Positions 11,947 through 22,015 of a DNA stretch of 64,000 nucleotides are shown piece by piece (the stretch's first letter is position 1; each line of letters opens with the position of its first letter). Location of the stretch: NCBI GenBank assembly GCA_963556145.1, contig OY744467.1, forward strand, positions 4,340,001-4,404,000. Reading direction: 5' to 3'. Under the pieces are notes generated by a model. That model worked only from the letters and a program-made list of their open reading frames with translations. It ran no database searches and was not told the origin of the DNA. The DNA comes from Hygrocybe punicea. Lineage: Eukaryota > Basidiomycota > Agaricomycetes > Agaricales > Hygrophoraceae. The position numbers and the translations under genes are program-made.

Positions 11947-13196
11947 CTAGATGTAGCCACAATGATGGAACCAACCAAGAGCATCATCAGCGGTTACAGA
12001 GAATGCCGCGTCCAAAAGTGCCTCATATACATAGCTATCATCCACAGTTTGATCTACGTCTTCACGTCCAAGGGTTCTGTCACGGCGAACATGAGCTTTG
12101 ATAGCCGAGAAAGCAAGCTCTATAGGGTTATAATCTGGAGAGTACGGCGGGAGATACATGATTTGATAGCCTCTGAATATTAGTTTAGCCACTATATTTA
12201 TAGTCAGGTTATGTCGACGTACCGTTCTCTAATCTAAGCTGCAACATCTGGGTGTTTATGAATACGCGCATTATCCATCACGATGACTGAGCCAGGAGGC
12301 ATTCTTCGATCCATCTGATCCATGAGACCTTCAAGGAATTCTTGGAAGAGCGGCCGTGTAAAGGATCCTTCGACGATTTTGGCATACAACATGCCTTGCA
12401 TGGATAGTGCGGGAAGGAGTGAGTAGCTATGCCAGAAAGTCAGATGGTGATCAAATGAATAAAATACAGACTCACCGCCGTCCGCGAATGAAAAAACATT
12501 GGCGATATGCACGCCGTCCCTTCAAAGCCCAAGCCTTGCCTCGGATCGACGTGCGACGATCAAATGAGCTTTCGTCGACAAAAACAGTCTCATCTGGAAC
12601 ATAGGAAACACCATAGTCATAACGGTAGGTAGTGCGTCGTTGTTCATTCCGTTCAAGTGCCTCGTGAGTGAGCTGTCATGGAAATTTTACCATGCAAAGA
12701 ATCTAACCGGATGTTATGTTTTCATACCTTTTTCATTGTGAAACCGCTTCTCATAAGAGCCCTCCATATTGTAGATTCATGAATATTTGTCCCACTCCGC
12801 TCCATTAGCAGTTCCTTGAGTTCGTCGAGGTAAACATCTGGGCAACGTCGGACTTGACCTTGGAGAAACTTTGCCCATAGTTGATCAGTCCTCAGCACGA
12901 AAATAGACACATTTTCGTCTTACCAATGTGCCGTCCATTGTAAGGACTCTGTTGCTTCGAAGTGGATGAGATGTAGCATGAACAGCAACCATTCCTGTCT
13001 TGTGATATTTTGATAAGATCCCCTCGATCGTACGCTTGCTGATGGTACCAGTGAGATTAACAATGGAATCTATACTTAGACGCTTCGCCATGTTGATGAT
13101 AACCCATCGGAGGTCCTCTGAAATGAAACGGCCCCTCATAAAGCCTTTGGGTGTATTCAGCGTGCCACAAAAAGAACGGTGATAAAATATCATCAA
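11947..13196 (-). pseudogene. Tc1/mariner (IS630-like) DD34E transposase with one nonsense codon
   Basis: Exons on the minus strand are 13196-12924, 12868-12728, 12672-12476, 12426-12223 and 12172-11947. They total 347 codons in one frame. Helix-turn-helix DNA-binding segments come first (ISEDLRWVIINMAKRLSID and YLDELKELLMER). The DDE domain has the first Asp in VFVDESSFD, the second in VIVMDNARIH and the final Glu in PPYSPDYNPIE, with 34 residues between the last two. An in-frame TAG at 12236-12234 lies between the second Asp and the Glu, where CAG (Gln) would fit. No other damage is seen, so the copy seems recently inactivated. The start at 13196 is the first ATG; an ATG at residue 20 (MRGRFISED) is an alternative. 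Confidence 0.85.
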
Positions 13197-13213
13197 ACCT
13201 TTATTCTGACTGT

Positions 13214-13370
13214 AGGGGCACCTGGAGCTCCCAGAGAGGAACAGATTTCACTATACAATCACAGTGTTCTGAGCGTTTTTCGAGGAGATATGGCTCTCCG
13301 ATGATGACGGTTGAAACTGACCAAATTTAGACAGAAAACGCGGCTCCGCAAACTTGGCTGCAAATGGCAA
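13214..13370 (-). repeat. Right terminal inverted repeat of the mariner-type element
   Basis: Reverse complement of the left repeat at 9830-9986. The outer end reads GGCTGCAAATGGCAA followed by TA. Confidence 0.9.
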
Positions 13371-13372
13371 TA

Positions 13373-14310
13373 ATCAGCCAGAAAGTTCAGTTGTCCGGCA
13401 AGGGGATCCAGCCATTTAGCATTGTTGAACTGTCTTTGAAAACACGATGCATCGAAAACCAATTCCCTGAATTCTAAGTTCCAGACGCGGATTGTCTTGT
13501 CCCATGATCCCGAGACGACACGCGTGCCGTCCTGCGAGAAGGCCACGGAGCTGACATTACTGGTGTGCCCTTCCAAAAATGATTTCACCCGTGTATGCAG
13601 ATGCGGACTGTCTTGTCCAATGATCTGAGGCGACACGTTTGCCGTCCTGCGACAGGGTAACAGAGGTGACACTATCGGTGTGCCCTCGAAAAGGTTCAGA
13701 AATGATATCTCCCGTCTTTGTGTGCCATATGCGGATCGTCTTGTCATCTGATCCAGAGACGAGACGAGACGTTTGCCATCCTGCGAAAAAAGATAACAGA
13801 GGAGACTCTGTCGGTGTGTCATCTGAATGTACCATGGCCAATAGTTGTTCCCGCCTCGACATCCCAGATGTGGATCATTCAGACGATCCCGAAACGACAC
13901 GTTTGCTGTCGTGAGAGCTCACATTCGAGGGTAGAAATGGCTGCTACAGCCTCTGTATTCCAGTCTTGTCAGTTGATCCTGACTTGTTTGTCGTCCTGCG
14001 AAAAGGCAACAGAGACGATACTGCAGGAGTACCCTCTTTCCCTGTCTCCGCATCGCAGATAATGATCATCATATCATCGACATGACATGTTTTGTTTACC
14101 GTCCTGTGAAAAGGTCACGGAGAAGACCCATGAACGGACCAGCAATAATTTCTCTTGTCTCTACATCCGAGAGTAAAGTTTCCTGTCATATGATCTGGAG
14201 ACCACACGCTTGCTATCCTGTGATAATACGACGGAAGTCAGGTTCTTCTCAAAACCGTCAACCAAGACGGGTCAACGGTCAACGGTTCAACGTTCACAGC
14301 GCTTAGCTGC
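13373..14310 (-). pseudogene. Fragmented WD40-repeat gene (NLR-type remnant)
   Basis: Reading the minus strand, several WD40 blades are visible in changing frames. About 13580-13470 gives [20 protein letters not shown] then [10 protein letters not shown]. About 13760-13640 gives [17 protein letters not shown] and [20 protein letters not shown]. More decayed copies of the same blade run up to about 14300. The blades are close paralogues of each other, as in the fast-evolving WD40 arrays of fungal NLRs. Frameshifts between blades show it is broken. The mariner-type element abuts its 3' side. Confidence 0.75.
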
Positions 14311-14368
14311 CGTGCCTTGTTCCTGATTCCGACTGTCATCACTCTCCTCCCACCTCCAAGCTGTAACA

Positions 14369-15857
14369 ATGGATCGAATCTTCAGGGTTTTTCGAAAAGG
14401 TGAAGCAGCGGAATCCAACCCAACGTCGACGACATTTCATCCTGTTGGCTGTGAAACTCTTCCACGGTGTGGCACCCATCGTGGCCGAATGGGTTCTAGG
14501 ACAAAGAACGACGTATGTTGGCCCGAGGAGCTTCTGTCGAAGGAGGGGGCGCTATCTCACACCCGTGTCCTGACGTTTGGGTACGGCGCCAATCTCGTCA
14601 AATTTATGCGCCACGCGTCTCCGAACACTTTATTCGACCATTCGATAACTCTGCTAAATATGACCTGTCGCGAGAAAGGAGGCAGGATGTTGGTGGAATC
14701 TTCCGGGAAATGATTCGAATTCCATCCATCTAGCGGTATCCCCATAATTTTTTGTTGCACACTCTCGGTGGACTGCTTGTTAAAGATGCGTGTTATTTAA
14801 ACCTAGTCCATCCCCTAATGATCACGGCAGATTGCTTTCGTAGGCACTTGATCATTCGGGACAGAGTTCGGGATACCCATCCCCATCTCTTCCGCATCTT
14901 TTTGGCTACGCGAGGTATAATTTGCCTCGGCACTCCTCACAAGGGGAGCGGCATGACTTCGCCAGCGAAGGTGGTATCCTCTATTGCAAGGATGGCTTTG
15001 CAAAATGTGAATGGTCATCTGATCGAAGACCTTGAGAGGGATTCCCAAACCCTTGATCTAATTTCAGCCGAATTTTAGACAAGCGCAAATTGGCCGTCTG
15101 GTCTTTCGTAGAGGAACTGGATATGATAGGTGTAGGGAGGGTATAGATATCACTTGCGACCGGGTGACTCGATATCTAATTTTTCATCGTTCAGGTCGTG
15201 TCTAGGGATTCCGCGATAATTATGATGCTCGTGAAAATCGCGAGTCCATTTACGCCGACCACATTGGCATGGCGAAATTCTCAGCAAGAGTGATGCTGGG
15301 TACAAAAAGATCCTGTATGCGATAGAGATGTTGGTTGAGGGACTACTCGAGGACGAGCTGTCTCCAGCCAACCAAGGTATGCATAAATTTGTGCATTATC
15401 TGCATATTACAAGGTTAATCATTCTCCGTTATTGTGAAAAGGTGATTCGGAAGTCCTTCCATACAAGGAGGTCACACCTGCTCATCCAATTCTCTGACAC
15501 AACTTCTCATCGATTATTCAGGTCATGACTCTTTATGACATCCCTCCACTCCAAGTGCCTCACTTCGTGTCACGAAAAGCCTTAATTACTCGCCTCGACA
15601 AGTTGTTCGAACGATCCACAACCACTTCCTTCCGATCGATTGTGGTATCGCTTGGAGTGGGCGGGGCAGGAAAAAGTCAACTTGCGCTTGAATGTTGCAG
15701 GCGTCTGAAAGACTCAGGAAAATTTAAAGCAATATTCTGGCTTGATGCTTCTTCTCGAAATGCCCTATACGGTTCGATGGAGGTCATCGCCAAGCGACTG
15801 CTACCGAAGCGAGTGCTGGACAAGGGTTTTGTATATCTGGGTGTTGCCAGCGCTTAA
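14369..15857 (+). pseudogene. Broken NLR-type gene: alpha/beta hydrolase domain followed by NB-ARC start
   Basis: From 14369 the sequence reads as a PGAP1/DUF676-like hydrolase domain: CWPEELLSKEGALSHTRVLT, then after frame changes HTLGGLLVKDACY (14758), RIFLATRGIICLGTPHKGSG and LERDSQTLDLISAEF. A stop and frameshift near 15076 precede KRKLAVWSFVEEL. From 15525 an NB-ARC domain begins with PHFVSRKALITRL and an intact Walker A motif, GVGGAGKSQLAL, then stops at 15857. The hydrolase nucleophile Ser expected in HSLGG is Thr here. This architecture (hydrolase effector plus NB-ARC sensor) is typical of fungal STAND/NLR proteins. The copy is truncated and frameshifted. Confidence 0.78.
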
Positions 15858-16081
15858 ACGGTCATATTAATGTTCCTTACTGTCTTAAGATCACTAGACT
15901 TCTATATATTCTTGACCTTCACAAGTCATCAGGAAATCGACGAAAACCATTACAAGGACCAGCTAGTTCATGCATACATAGACTGAATTTGGTGAAGCCA
16001 ATTCGTTCTCGGATATCAATGTGAGAGAGCCATATATATAGCTATGCGGCTGCAGTTTAATCGCGCTGAAGAACACTTGGT

Positions 16082-16522
16082 CTACGCCTTCCCTGCTGTT
16101 AGAGCCTCGTACTGTTTGGGGGAGAATGTTCTCTGGTGCTGTAGGGTCAGTTTCGATTGAAGTGGAAGGTCAAGAGTCGGTTTACCTGAGAGAATGCATG
16201 CATCTGCGCGATCTCAGCCTTGAGCAGCTCGTTCACTGTAAATCAGGGCAAAAATGAGCAGTCAACGACAATAAATCCGATACATAGATGATAATACCCA
16301 GCCGGTGTCTCGCCAGGGTTGTCTTTCCCTCGAAAGCCTGTGTTCCAGCAGGTTATATAAACATAAAACCACCATGAAAGGAAAGACAACACGACGCACT
16401 TCGCTGACGAGGACGATCGCGTAATTATCCCCACAGCCATTTGATTGATCCTCGATTTCCAAATGGGTGACTGGTATTCCGTTACGGATGGTGTTCTCGA
16501 TGTCCTCGACGTTGACTGGCAT
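16082..16522 (-). CDS. BOL2: BolA-family protein (Bol2/Fra2-like), 89 aa
   Basis: Exons on the minus strand are 16522-16400, 16337-16298, 16235-16186 and 16138-16082, giving 89 codons plus TAG. The protein runs MPVNVEDIENTI, THLEIEDQSNGCGDNYAIVL, FEGKTTLARHRLVNELLKAE, then IAQMHAFSQ. The His in QMHAFS is the conserved BolA ligand for a 2Fe-2S cluster shared with a monothiol glutaredoxin, and the Cys in SNGCGDNY is also conserved. Length and sequence fit the cytosolic Bol2/Fra2 subfamily involved in iron sensing. It is an intact housekeeping gene lying between NLR remnants. Confidence 0.92.
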
Positions 16523-16572
16523 CGTGATCGCTGATAATTGTAAGTCACGTGCATTCCGACAACTGCCGCAGG

Positions 16573-16657
16573 TCAAGTGCAACTACCGCCATCCGTCTTG
16601 CGAACACATCACTTCCTTAGCCTCGGAGCCGTTGAATTAAGCCTTGTACGCCTCACC
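16573..16657 (+). repeat. Dispersed repeat, copy 2 (matches 3921-4008)
   Basis: An 85 bp segment starting TCAAGTGCAACTACCGCCAT, same strand as the copy in the decayed gene at 3290-4430. It lies 51 bp upstream of the BolA start codon and abuts the NACHT remnant. Confidence 0.8.
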
Positions 16658-16659
16658 GT

Positions 16660-17380
16660 CGATCCCCGGTCTCGAGTGAGATGTGATGACAGACATTTCG
16701 CAATGTCTGCGGTATGTTTTGGTCCCGACTCGTAATCAAGAGCTTGAATGACGGGTGGAGGCGAGACCATTTCGTAAGGGTGTCTATGACGGTTCGTCGT
16801 TGCGTGAGTGGAAATCCGTTAGAGCCACCACATCCATCTAAAGCATCCACTGGCAGAACAACCACCGGAAACTGCATGTCCAATCCTCCCCAACCATCAT
16901 CCTTCGACTGATCGACGTGTTCCGTAGAAGGTTCATCCATTCCCGTAATTCGTCTGCATCGCCAGCGCCTCTGTTTGCCTCTGCCAAGACTTTGTCAAGG
17001 GATCCTTGATTAGATACTTGAAATGCGCCTCGATGTCCGCCCACGTGGATATCCACTCTCCTTTCCTTCACATTCTCAATCAGCCTTTTGACGAAGATAC
17101 TACAGTATAGGAGTACCTCGAGCGAGATCGAATGCAACGGTGCGCCAGACAGCAGCGGGATCGCTCAGAGCGACATCTTCTCGCTTACTGCAAAAGAAGC
17201 TTGAAAATATCCGCCCCGATGAGGACAGTTTGAGCACCAACGTTAACGTCGAGGTTATGGTTGATTCACCAGCCCCTGGGCCAGAGCTTCCCCTCAGCAA
17301 ATGGGTGTTGGATCACGGAGCCGGCTGCGAATCTGGTCTATTATCCTTCCGTGCAAAGCGATTCACAATGGATCATTGAT
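16660..17380 (-). pseudogene. NACHT-domain NLR remnant
   Basis: Minus-strand fragments in NACHT order but in different frames. Walker A region with GSSGPGAGESTITSTLT near 17290-17240. Then IFSSFFCSKRED and DPAAVWRTVAFDLARGTPIL, followed by KVLAEANRGAGDADELREW near 16990-16920. The Walker B region reads VVVLPVDALDGCGGS, then LLITSRDQNIPQTLRNVCHH near 16880-16690. The Walker A Lys is Glu (codon at 17267-17265). Frameshifts and the missing N-terminal effector and C-terminal repeats show a dead fragment. Confidence 0.8.
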
Positions 17381-17503
17381 ATGGTTTCGTAACACAGGTT
17401 TGCACCAATATTTGCCTGTTAGTAGTCCGTAGTGTTGGAGAGGTACTCATGATAGCCGCTTTGTATATACGTAGCTACCACATATAACCGACCTGATAGA
17501 CGT

Positions 17504-17541
17504 CTTCAATCTTCAAGCTTCAAGCTTCAAGCTTCAAGCTT
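17504..17541 (+). repeat. Short tandem repeat, CTTCAAG unit
   Basis: Five 7-base units (the first CTTCAAT, then four perfect CTTCAAG) and a partial unit, about 85 bp before the PEX5 start codon, likely in its promoter or 5' UTR. Confidence 0.85.
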
Positions 17542-17626
17542 GGATACCGGACTTGGACTTGCAATTGTGGGAACTTCTAGTGCTTTAACATATGCCTGCG
17601 ATTCCAATTTCTCAAAGCTTACCGCC

Positions 17627-20389
17627 ATGGCCCTCCCTCTGCTAATCAATGGATCAGAATGTGTTCCCTCGAATCCTCTCCAAGGACTCTCCAAACGGTT
17701 TGATCACGACAGAGGTCTGCAACAGGTCCGTCAAACACCACCCCCTCTACTCAAAAATTCCCCTCATTCCCCAAACAAAGGATCACTTCGGTGCCAGTCG
17801 CGCAACGTCCTCGAGAGAAGTATGTCTGCCGTGTTTAAACGCTGCAGGTTTACCTTAACTTTGCAAAACAGACTTTCAGGACACAGCACGCTCTTGCACC
17901 CGGTCTCGACCAAGATGCGACGTCCTTCTTCGCTGCAGCTGCGCCCCAACCCTCTGCATTTGATCTCTCCGCTCTCCACATCTCCCTGCCGCCGTCATTG
18001 AGCGTGCAAATGCCCGATCAATCCGTACACCCACAGCAACAGCAAAACGCTCCGGAGGGTTGGGCTGCGGATTTCATGCAGGTCTCCGCCTCACAGATCG
18101 CAAGCCAAATTCCAAATATCGAGATGCAACAGCAAGTCCCTGCTGGAGTTCACTCACACCATGTCATCCAAGGTACGATCTCTCCCATGTGTTGTGTTTT
18201 TCTTGCCCGCTTACCATATGGGTTATGTAGGTGCCATGCAGCAACAGTGGGGCCCTACTTTCTCTGGATACGGAGTAGGCCAAATGCCAGTCTCATTCAT
18301 GCCTGTTGCGCCCACCCAGTCCCACGCACCCATCGTTCAGGTCAACCGTGCGTTACCTTCATTCTCATTCACCTCACCTAATTCCTACCCACGTACGCGT
18401 ACAACTGAATGACCGTTTGTAGAATTGCTATGGGACAGAGAGTTCCAGTCCCAAGAACAGTCACTGACCTTCCAGGCACCCACACCCACAATTGAAGCGC
18501 CCGCCGCATCACTCCTAGCCACCACCGAACAGACACAGACACGAACACATGCTACGCCGCACGAGCAGGACGAACTCGCTCGCACCGCTGGACTTCTCGT
18601 CGACTCTGTTCGGGACGAGATCGAAGTCAACCCCAAGTTCCAGAACAGCCTTTTCATGGGGCTGATGCGGCAGCTGCGCGACGGTGCCGTCGTCGTGGAA
18701 GGGAACCGCATGGTGGAAGTGGAGGCGGGAGGAACAGCCGACACGTCCACCTCTATGGGATTAAGGAGTGATTTTCAAGCGGATCCGGTGGGGAAGGGAA
18801 AGGCGCGGGCTTTGGATCCGGTGCTCCTCCGCGAGGGAAATGTTGAGTCGCTGGCCGATCAATCAACTAATCAGGACCTCGTCGCTGAGCAGCGGCAAGA
18901 GGAAGATGCCAACGACGTATACTTCCGGCAAGAAAACGAATCGTTCACCAAATATTGGAACGAATTCCATACCGAGGCCGCCGCCGCACCTCTGGGTGTC
19001 TCCAGCGAGTCGAGTTCCTGGGACAAATTGCAGCGAGATTGGGATCAATTCGAGGCCACATCTACCGGTATTAGGGCGATTGATAATTACCAGTTCCAGT
19101 CGAACAATCCGTATCTCCTTGGGGACTCCTCAAGGACACGACACCACTTGCTGCATGTGGAGGGACAGCCAAAAGTTCTTTTCGAGGTACTTTTCATTTT
19201 CTTCTTCTCGTCACACATTAACATGACCCGCAGAGCGTGCTTGAGCTGGAGGCCACCGTCCAAAGCGACCCGACAAATGCCCGCGCATGGTATGAGCTTG
19301 GTGTCAAGCAGCAGGAGAATGAACGCGAGCAGAAGGCACTGCAGGCGCTCCAGCGTGCCGTGGAACTGGACCCCGCGCACCTCCCTGCGTGGCTTGCACT
19401 GAGCGTGTCACACACAAATGACGGGAATCGCCTCGGGACGTATGCCGCGATCCGGGAGTGGGTAGAGCGCAATGAGAAGTACGCGGTGGCGGTGCAGAGG
19501 CATCGTGCACGCATGCCTGAGGAAGAGGGCCCGTCAGTGGCCACTTCAGAGCGGTTCGCGTGGTTGGTGCAGTGTTTGATCACAATGGCACAGAGTGAGG
19601 GTGCTGGGGAAGTGGATGCTGATATACAAATAGCGCTGGCGGTGCTTTTAAATACGATCGAGGTATGTTTTTTTGAAGGAGTGGAGTTTGTGTTGCCGTA
19701 CGGTGATCTGGATGAATGATTTCTAGGATTATGGTAAAGCCCAAGACTGTTTTCGGACAGCATTGGCTGTTAGGCCAGACGTATGCAGTAACGTCTTGTG
19801 TTGCGTGCTGATGTACTCACGACTTTCTATTTATTCACAGGATTGGTTGCTCTATAACAGAGTTGGTGCTACAATGGCCAACAGTGGTCGTGCAGAGGAT
19901 GCACTCCAGTTTTATTACCGAGCTCTGGAGCTCAATCCAGCTTACATTCGGGCCAGGTGATTGCCATTTCTCAAATTTGTAGCCCTTCATACCTTGATAT
20001 TCATCTCCCCCCCCCAAGATTCAACTTGGGCATTTCTTGTATAAATCTTAGAGTGAGTATCTCATTCCAAAATTTAGTCTCTTACCCATACGATTCGTGG
20101 TCAGCGATATGAAGAAGCGGCTCATCACATCCTGGACGCGCTGGTGTTGCAAGACAGCGACAGTGTCGGGGACGCTTCGGACCACAATGACAAGCGTGGC
20201 GTTACGTCTGCGGCTTTGTGGGAAAGCTTGAAGACGACCTGCTTGCATATGCAACGAATGGATTTGGCAGCCCTTTCCGAGTTGCGAGATGTCCATAGTA
20301 TGTTTTGGTTTGCCACACACGATTTTCGTGGAAGTGCTGACGGACGAGTGGTCATAAATACAGGCTTCCGCAATGCCTTTCTGCAATAA
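17627..20389 (+). CDS. PEX5: Peroxisomal targeting signal 1 receptor Pex5, 723 aa
   Basis: Cytosolic/peroxisomal import receptor for PTS1 proteins. Exons are 17627-17725, 17781-17819, 17872-18172, 18231-18347, 18423-19186, 19234-19662, 19727-19780, 19841-19956, 20019-20052, 20105-20297 and 20364-20389. They sum to 724 codons including the stop. The conserved N-terminal Cys, site of recycling ubiquitination in Pex5, is Cys12 (NGSECVPSNPLQGLSKRF). Two WxxxF/Y motifs, which bind Pex14/Pex13, are seen as WAADF and WDREF. The C-terminal TPR domain starts near FESVLELEATVQSDP and includes ALQALQRAVELDPAHLPAW, DWLLYNRVGATMANSG and LQFYYRALELNPAYIRARF. No breaks found. Confidence 0.95.
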
Positions 20390-20492
20390 TCGTCCGCTCT
20401 GAAACAAGGAGTTGGTATTGGTGCGACTGCCTTTGGGCGTGAGATGCGGTGGTTTGCATGTCCTGCTTCAAAATATTCACCCAGTAGTTGAA

Positions 20493-20831
20493 TCAGTTTG
20501 AGGATGAACCTGTGTTACCTACTAGTAAGCCATTGAGGAAAACAAGGAAACAGAAAACGGGGAACCCACCCCCAGCACTTTGCCCGGCCTGCTGCATCCC
20601 CAGCCGCGCCTCCTTCTCCTTCTCCTTCTCCCTGCGGGCGTTGACGACGTCCTTCAACTGCAACAGCATCTGGACATCCTCATCGTCAAGGGTCTTCTCT
20701 GCCATCCGCTTCATCCTGAGCATGATCTTTTGGTGGTTGTACGCCTCTGCCCTCTGTTTTGAGACCATGTCGCGGACGTCCTGCACGTCCAGGTCACCCA
20801 TGGGGATCAACGTGGGATTCCGGCGTATCAT
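20493..20831 (-). CDS. CDC26: Candidate anaphase-promoting complex subunit CDC26/Hcn1, 92 aa
   Basis: Exons 20831-20570 and 20509-20493 on the minus strand join to 92 codons plus TGA. The protein starts MIRRNPTLIPMGDLDVQDV. This fits the short N-terminal signature of CDC26/Hcn1 (Met, hydrophobic, Arg, Arg, x, Pro, Thr, x, Ile), the segment that inserts into APC6/Cut9. The rest is a charged helix (about residues 25-80, ending ARREKEKEKEARLG). CDC26 proteins are small and poorly conserved beyond the N-terminus, so the call rests mainly on that motif. An upstream exon is possible because the frame stays open before the chosen ATG. It is head to head with PRA1, 185 bp between start codons. Confidence 0.6.
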   Translation of the reverse strand: MIRRNPTLIPMGDLDVQDVRDMVSKQRAEAYNHQKIMLRMKRMAEKTLDDEDVQMLLQLKDVVNARREKEKEKEARLGMQQAGQSAGGGFPVFCFLVFLNGLLVGNTGSSSN

Positions 20832-21016
20832 GATAGGAAGTTCTCCGAGTGTGAAGGGGGTGGCAGTGGCAGCAGTCGACAACACTGGGTGTGGCTGCGC
20901 CGCAGAAACCCGCAGCCCAAGTTTGAACTCGAACAAAGTAAAAAAGCCGACCTTACGGTTACCTTCGCCCGTCACTATTCTAACCTCCTCTCTCTTGAAC
21001 CACCATCTGAACCACC

Positions 21017-21801
21017 ATGGAAGCTGCTCTACGTGTTAGCGAGGCCATTAAATCATTCAGAGTGGGTTCTCAGTGTCCAGCTCGCACTGGCCTCCTGTGT
21101 TAAAATTTCAAGTATGTTCCTTATTATGCAGGAAACACGCCTCAGCGCTCTGCGGTCACCAAGCGAATTCTTCGACTATCACCGTATCTCGAGGCCAGCA
21201 GATTTTAACCAGGCTACATCGGTGAGACCTCCCAGAACTCGAAACGTTCGGCTGACAGACTGTGTGGTGTACAGCGCATATCATACAACACACGGTACTT
21301 CTCGGGTACGCTCACATGAATGCGCATTTTTACTACCCCCCTTGCTGATATTGTGATGTAAGGGAACTATGGGGTCATCGTGGCCATTTTGGCGGTATAT
21401 GCCCTGTGCGTGTTTTTTTATGCCTTTGTCTCGTCACAACTTGCTTACATTAAAATACAGGCTCACCAACTACATTCTCTTGTTCGCTATCGCCTTTCTG
21501 GTCGGGGGGTTCACAGGCATTAACAGATTCGGTGGGCACACCGTTTCTCTCCTTTCACACGTTTTATTAAAGCCTCGCCCAAACAGCTCCTGAGCCAATG
21601 CAAGTGGGAGAACACATCATAACCCAAAAACACCTTTACATCGGATTATTCGTGATAGGCATCCCTCTCCTATGGTTTTCCTCGCCAATTGGTACCGTCT
21701 TCTGGCTCATCGGGGCGTCCTCCGTCCTCATCTTCGGCCATGCATGCCTGATCGAGCCCGGCATCGAGAGTGAATATGCCACGGTGCAGGATACCGTTTA
21801 G
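21017..21801 (+). CDS. PRA1/Yip3 family protein, 164 aa
   Basis: Integral membrane protein of the prenylated Rab acceptor family, acting at ER/Golgi membranes in Rab delivery. Exons 21017-21061, 21132-21221, 21275-21305, 21363-21405, 21461-21531 and 21587-21801 join in frame to 164 codons plus TAG. The protein begins MEAALRVSEAIKSFR. It has the family segment EFFDYHRISRPAD followed by RISYNTRYFSGNYGVI. Four hydrophobic segments lie in two pairs (GVIVAILAVYALLTNYILLF, IAFLVGGF, then YIGLFVIGIPLLWF and GTVFWLIGASSVLIF). It ends EPGIESEYATVQDTV. Confidence 0.92.
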
Positions 21802-22015
21802 AATGAATGATTCGGTTCCGCTGTCGGCTGATCTGGACACTGGAATGGTCGTGTTTCGCTACATCTCATATCATATTTTTTTCGACTTCTGAACCACGTA
21901 ATATAAATATGTCGCTGCAAAGATGTAGCTTACAGCGACGTTCTGAATAGCGACCGTCCCTGGACGACGTGTCTATATACAAAGCATAAGTATACGACAT
22001 AGCATAGATTAGCTT

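Larger units (their letters stand above)
9830..13370 (-). mobile_element. Tc1/mariner-type DNA transposon, 3541 bp, with cargo gene
   Basis: Both ends carry matching terminal inverted repeats of about 157 bp (9830-9986 and 13214-13370). They start with TTGCCATTTGCAGCC and are identical over the outer 31 bases. A TA dinucleotide directly flanks each end (9828-9829 and 13371-13372), the target duplication expected of Tc1/mariner/IS630 transposons. Inside are two converging genes: a DD34E-type transposase on the minus strand (nearer the right end) and a spliced gene of unknown function on the plus strand. On the right the element abuts WD40-repeat sequence, so it probably inserted into an NLR/WD40 gene. 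Confidence 0.88.
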
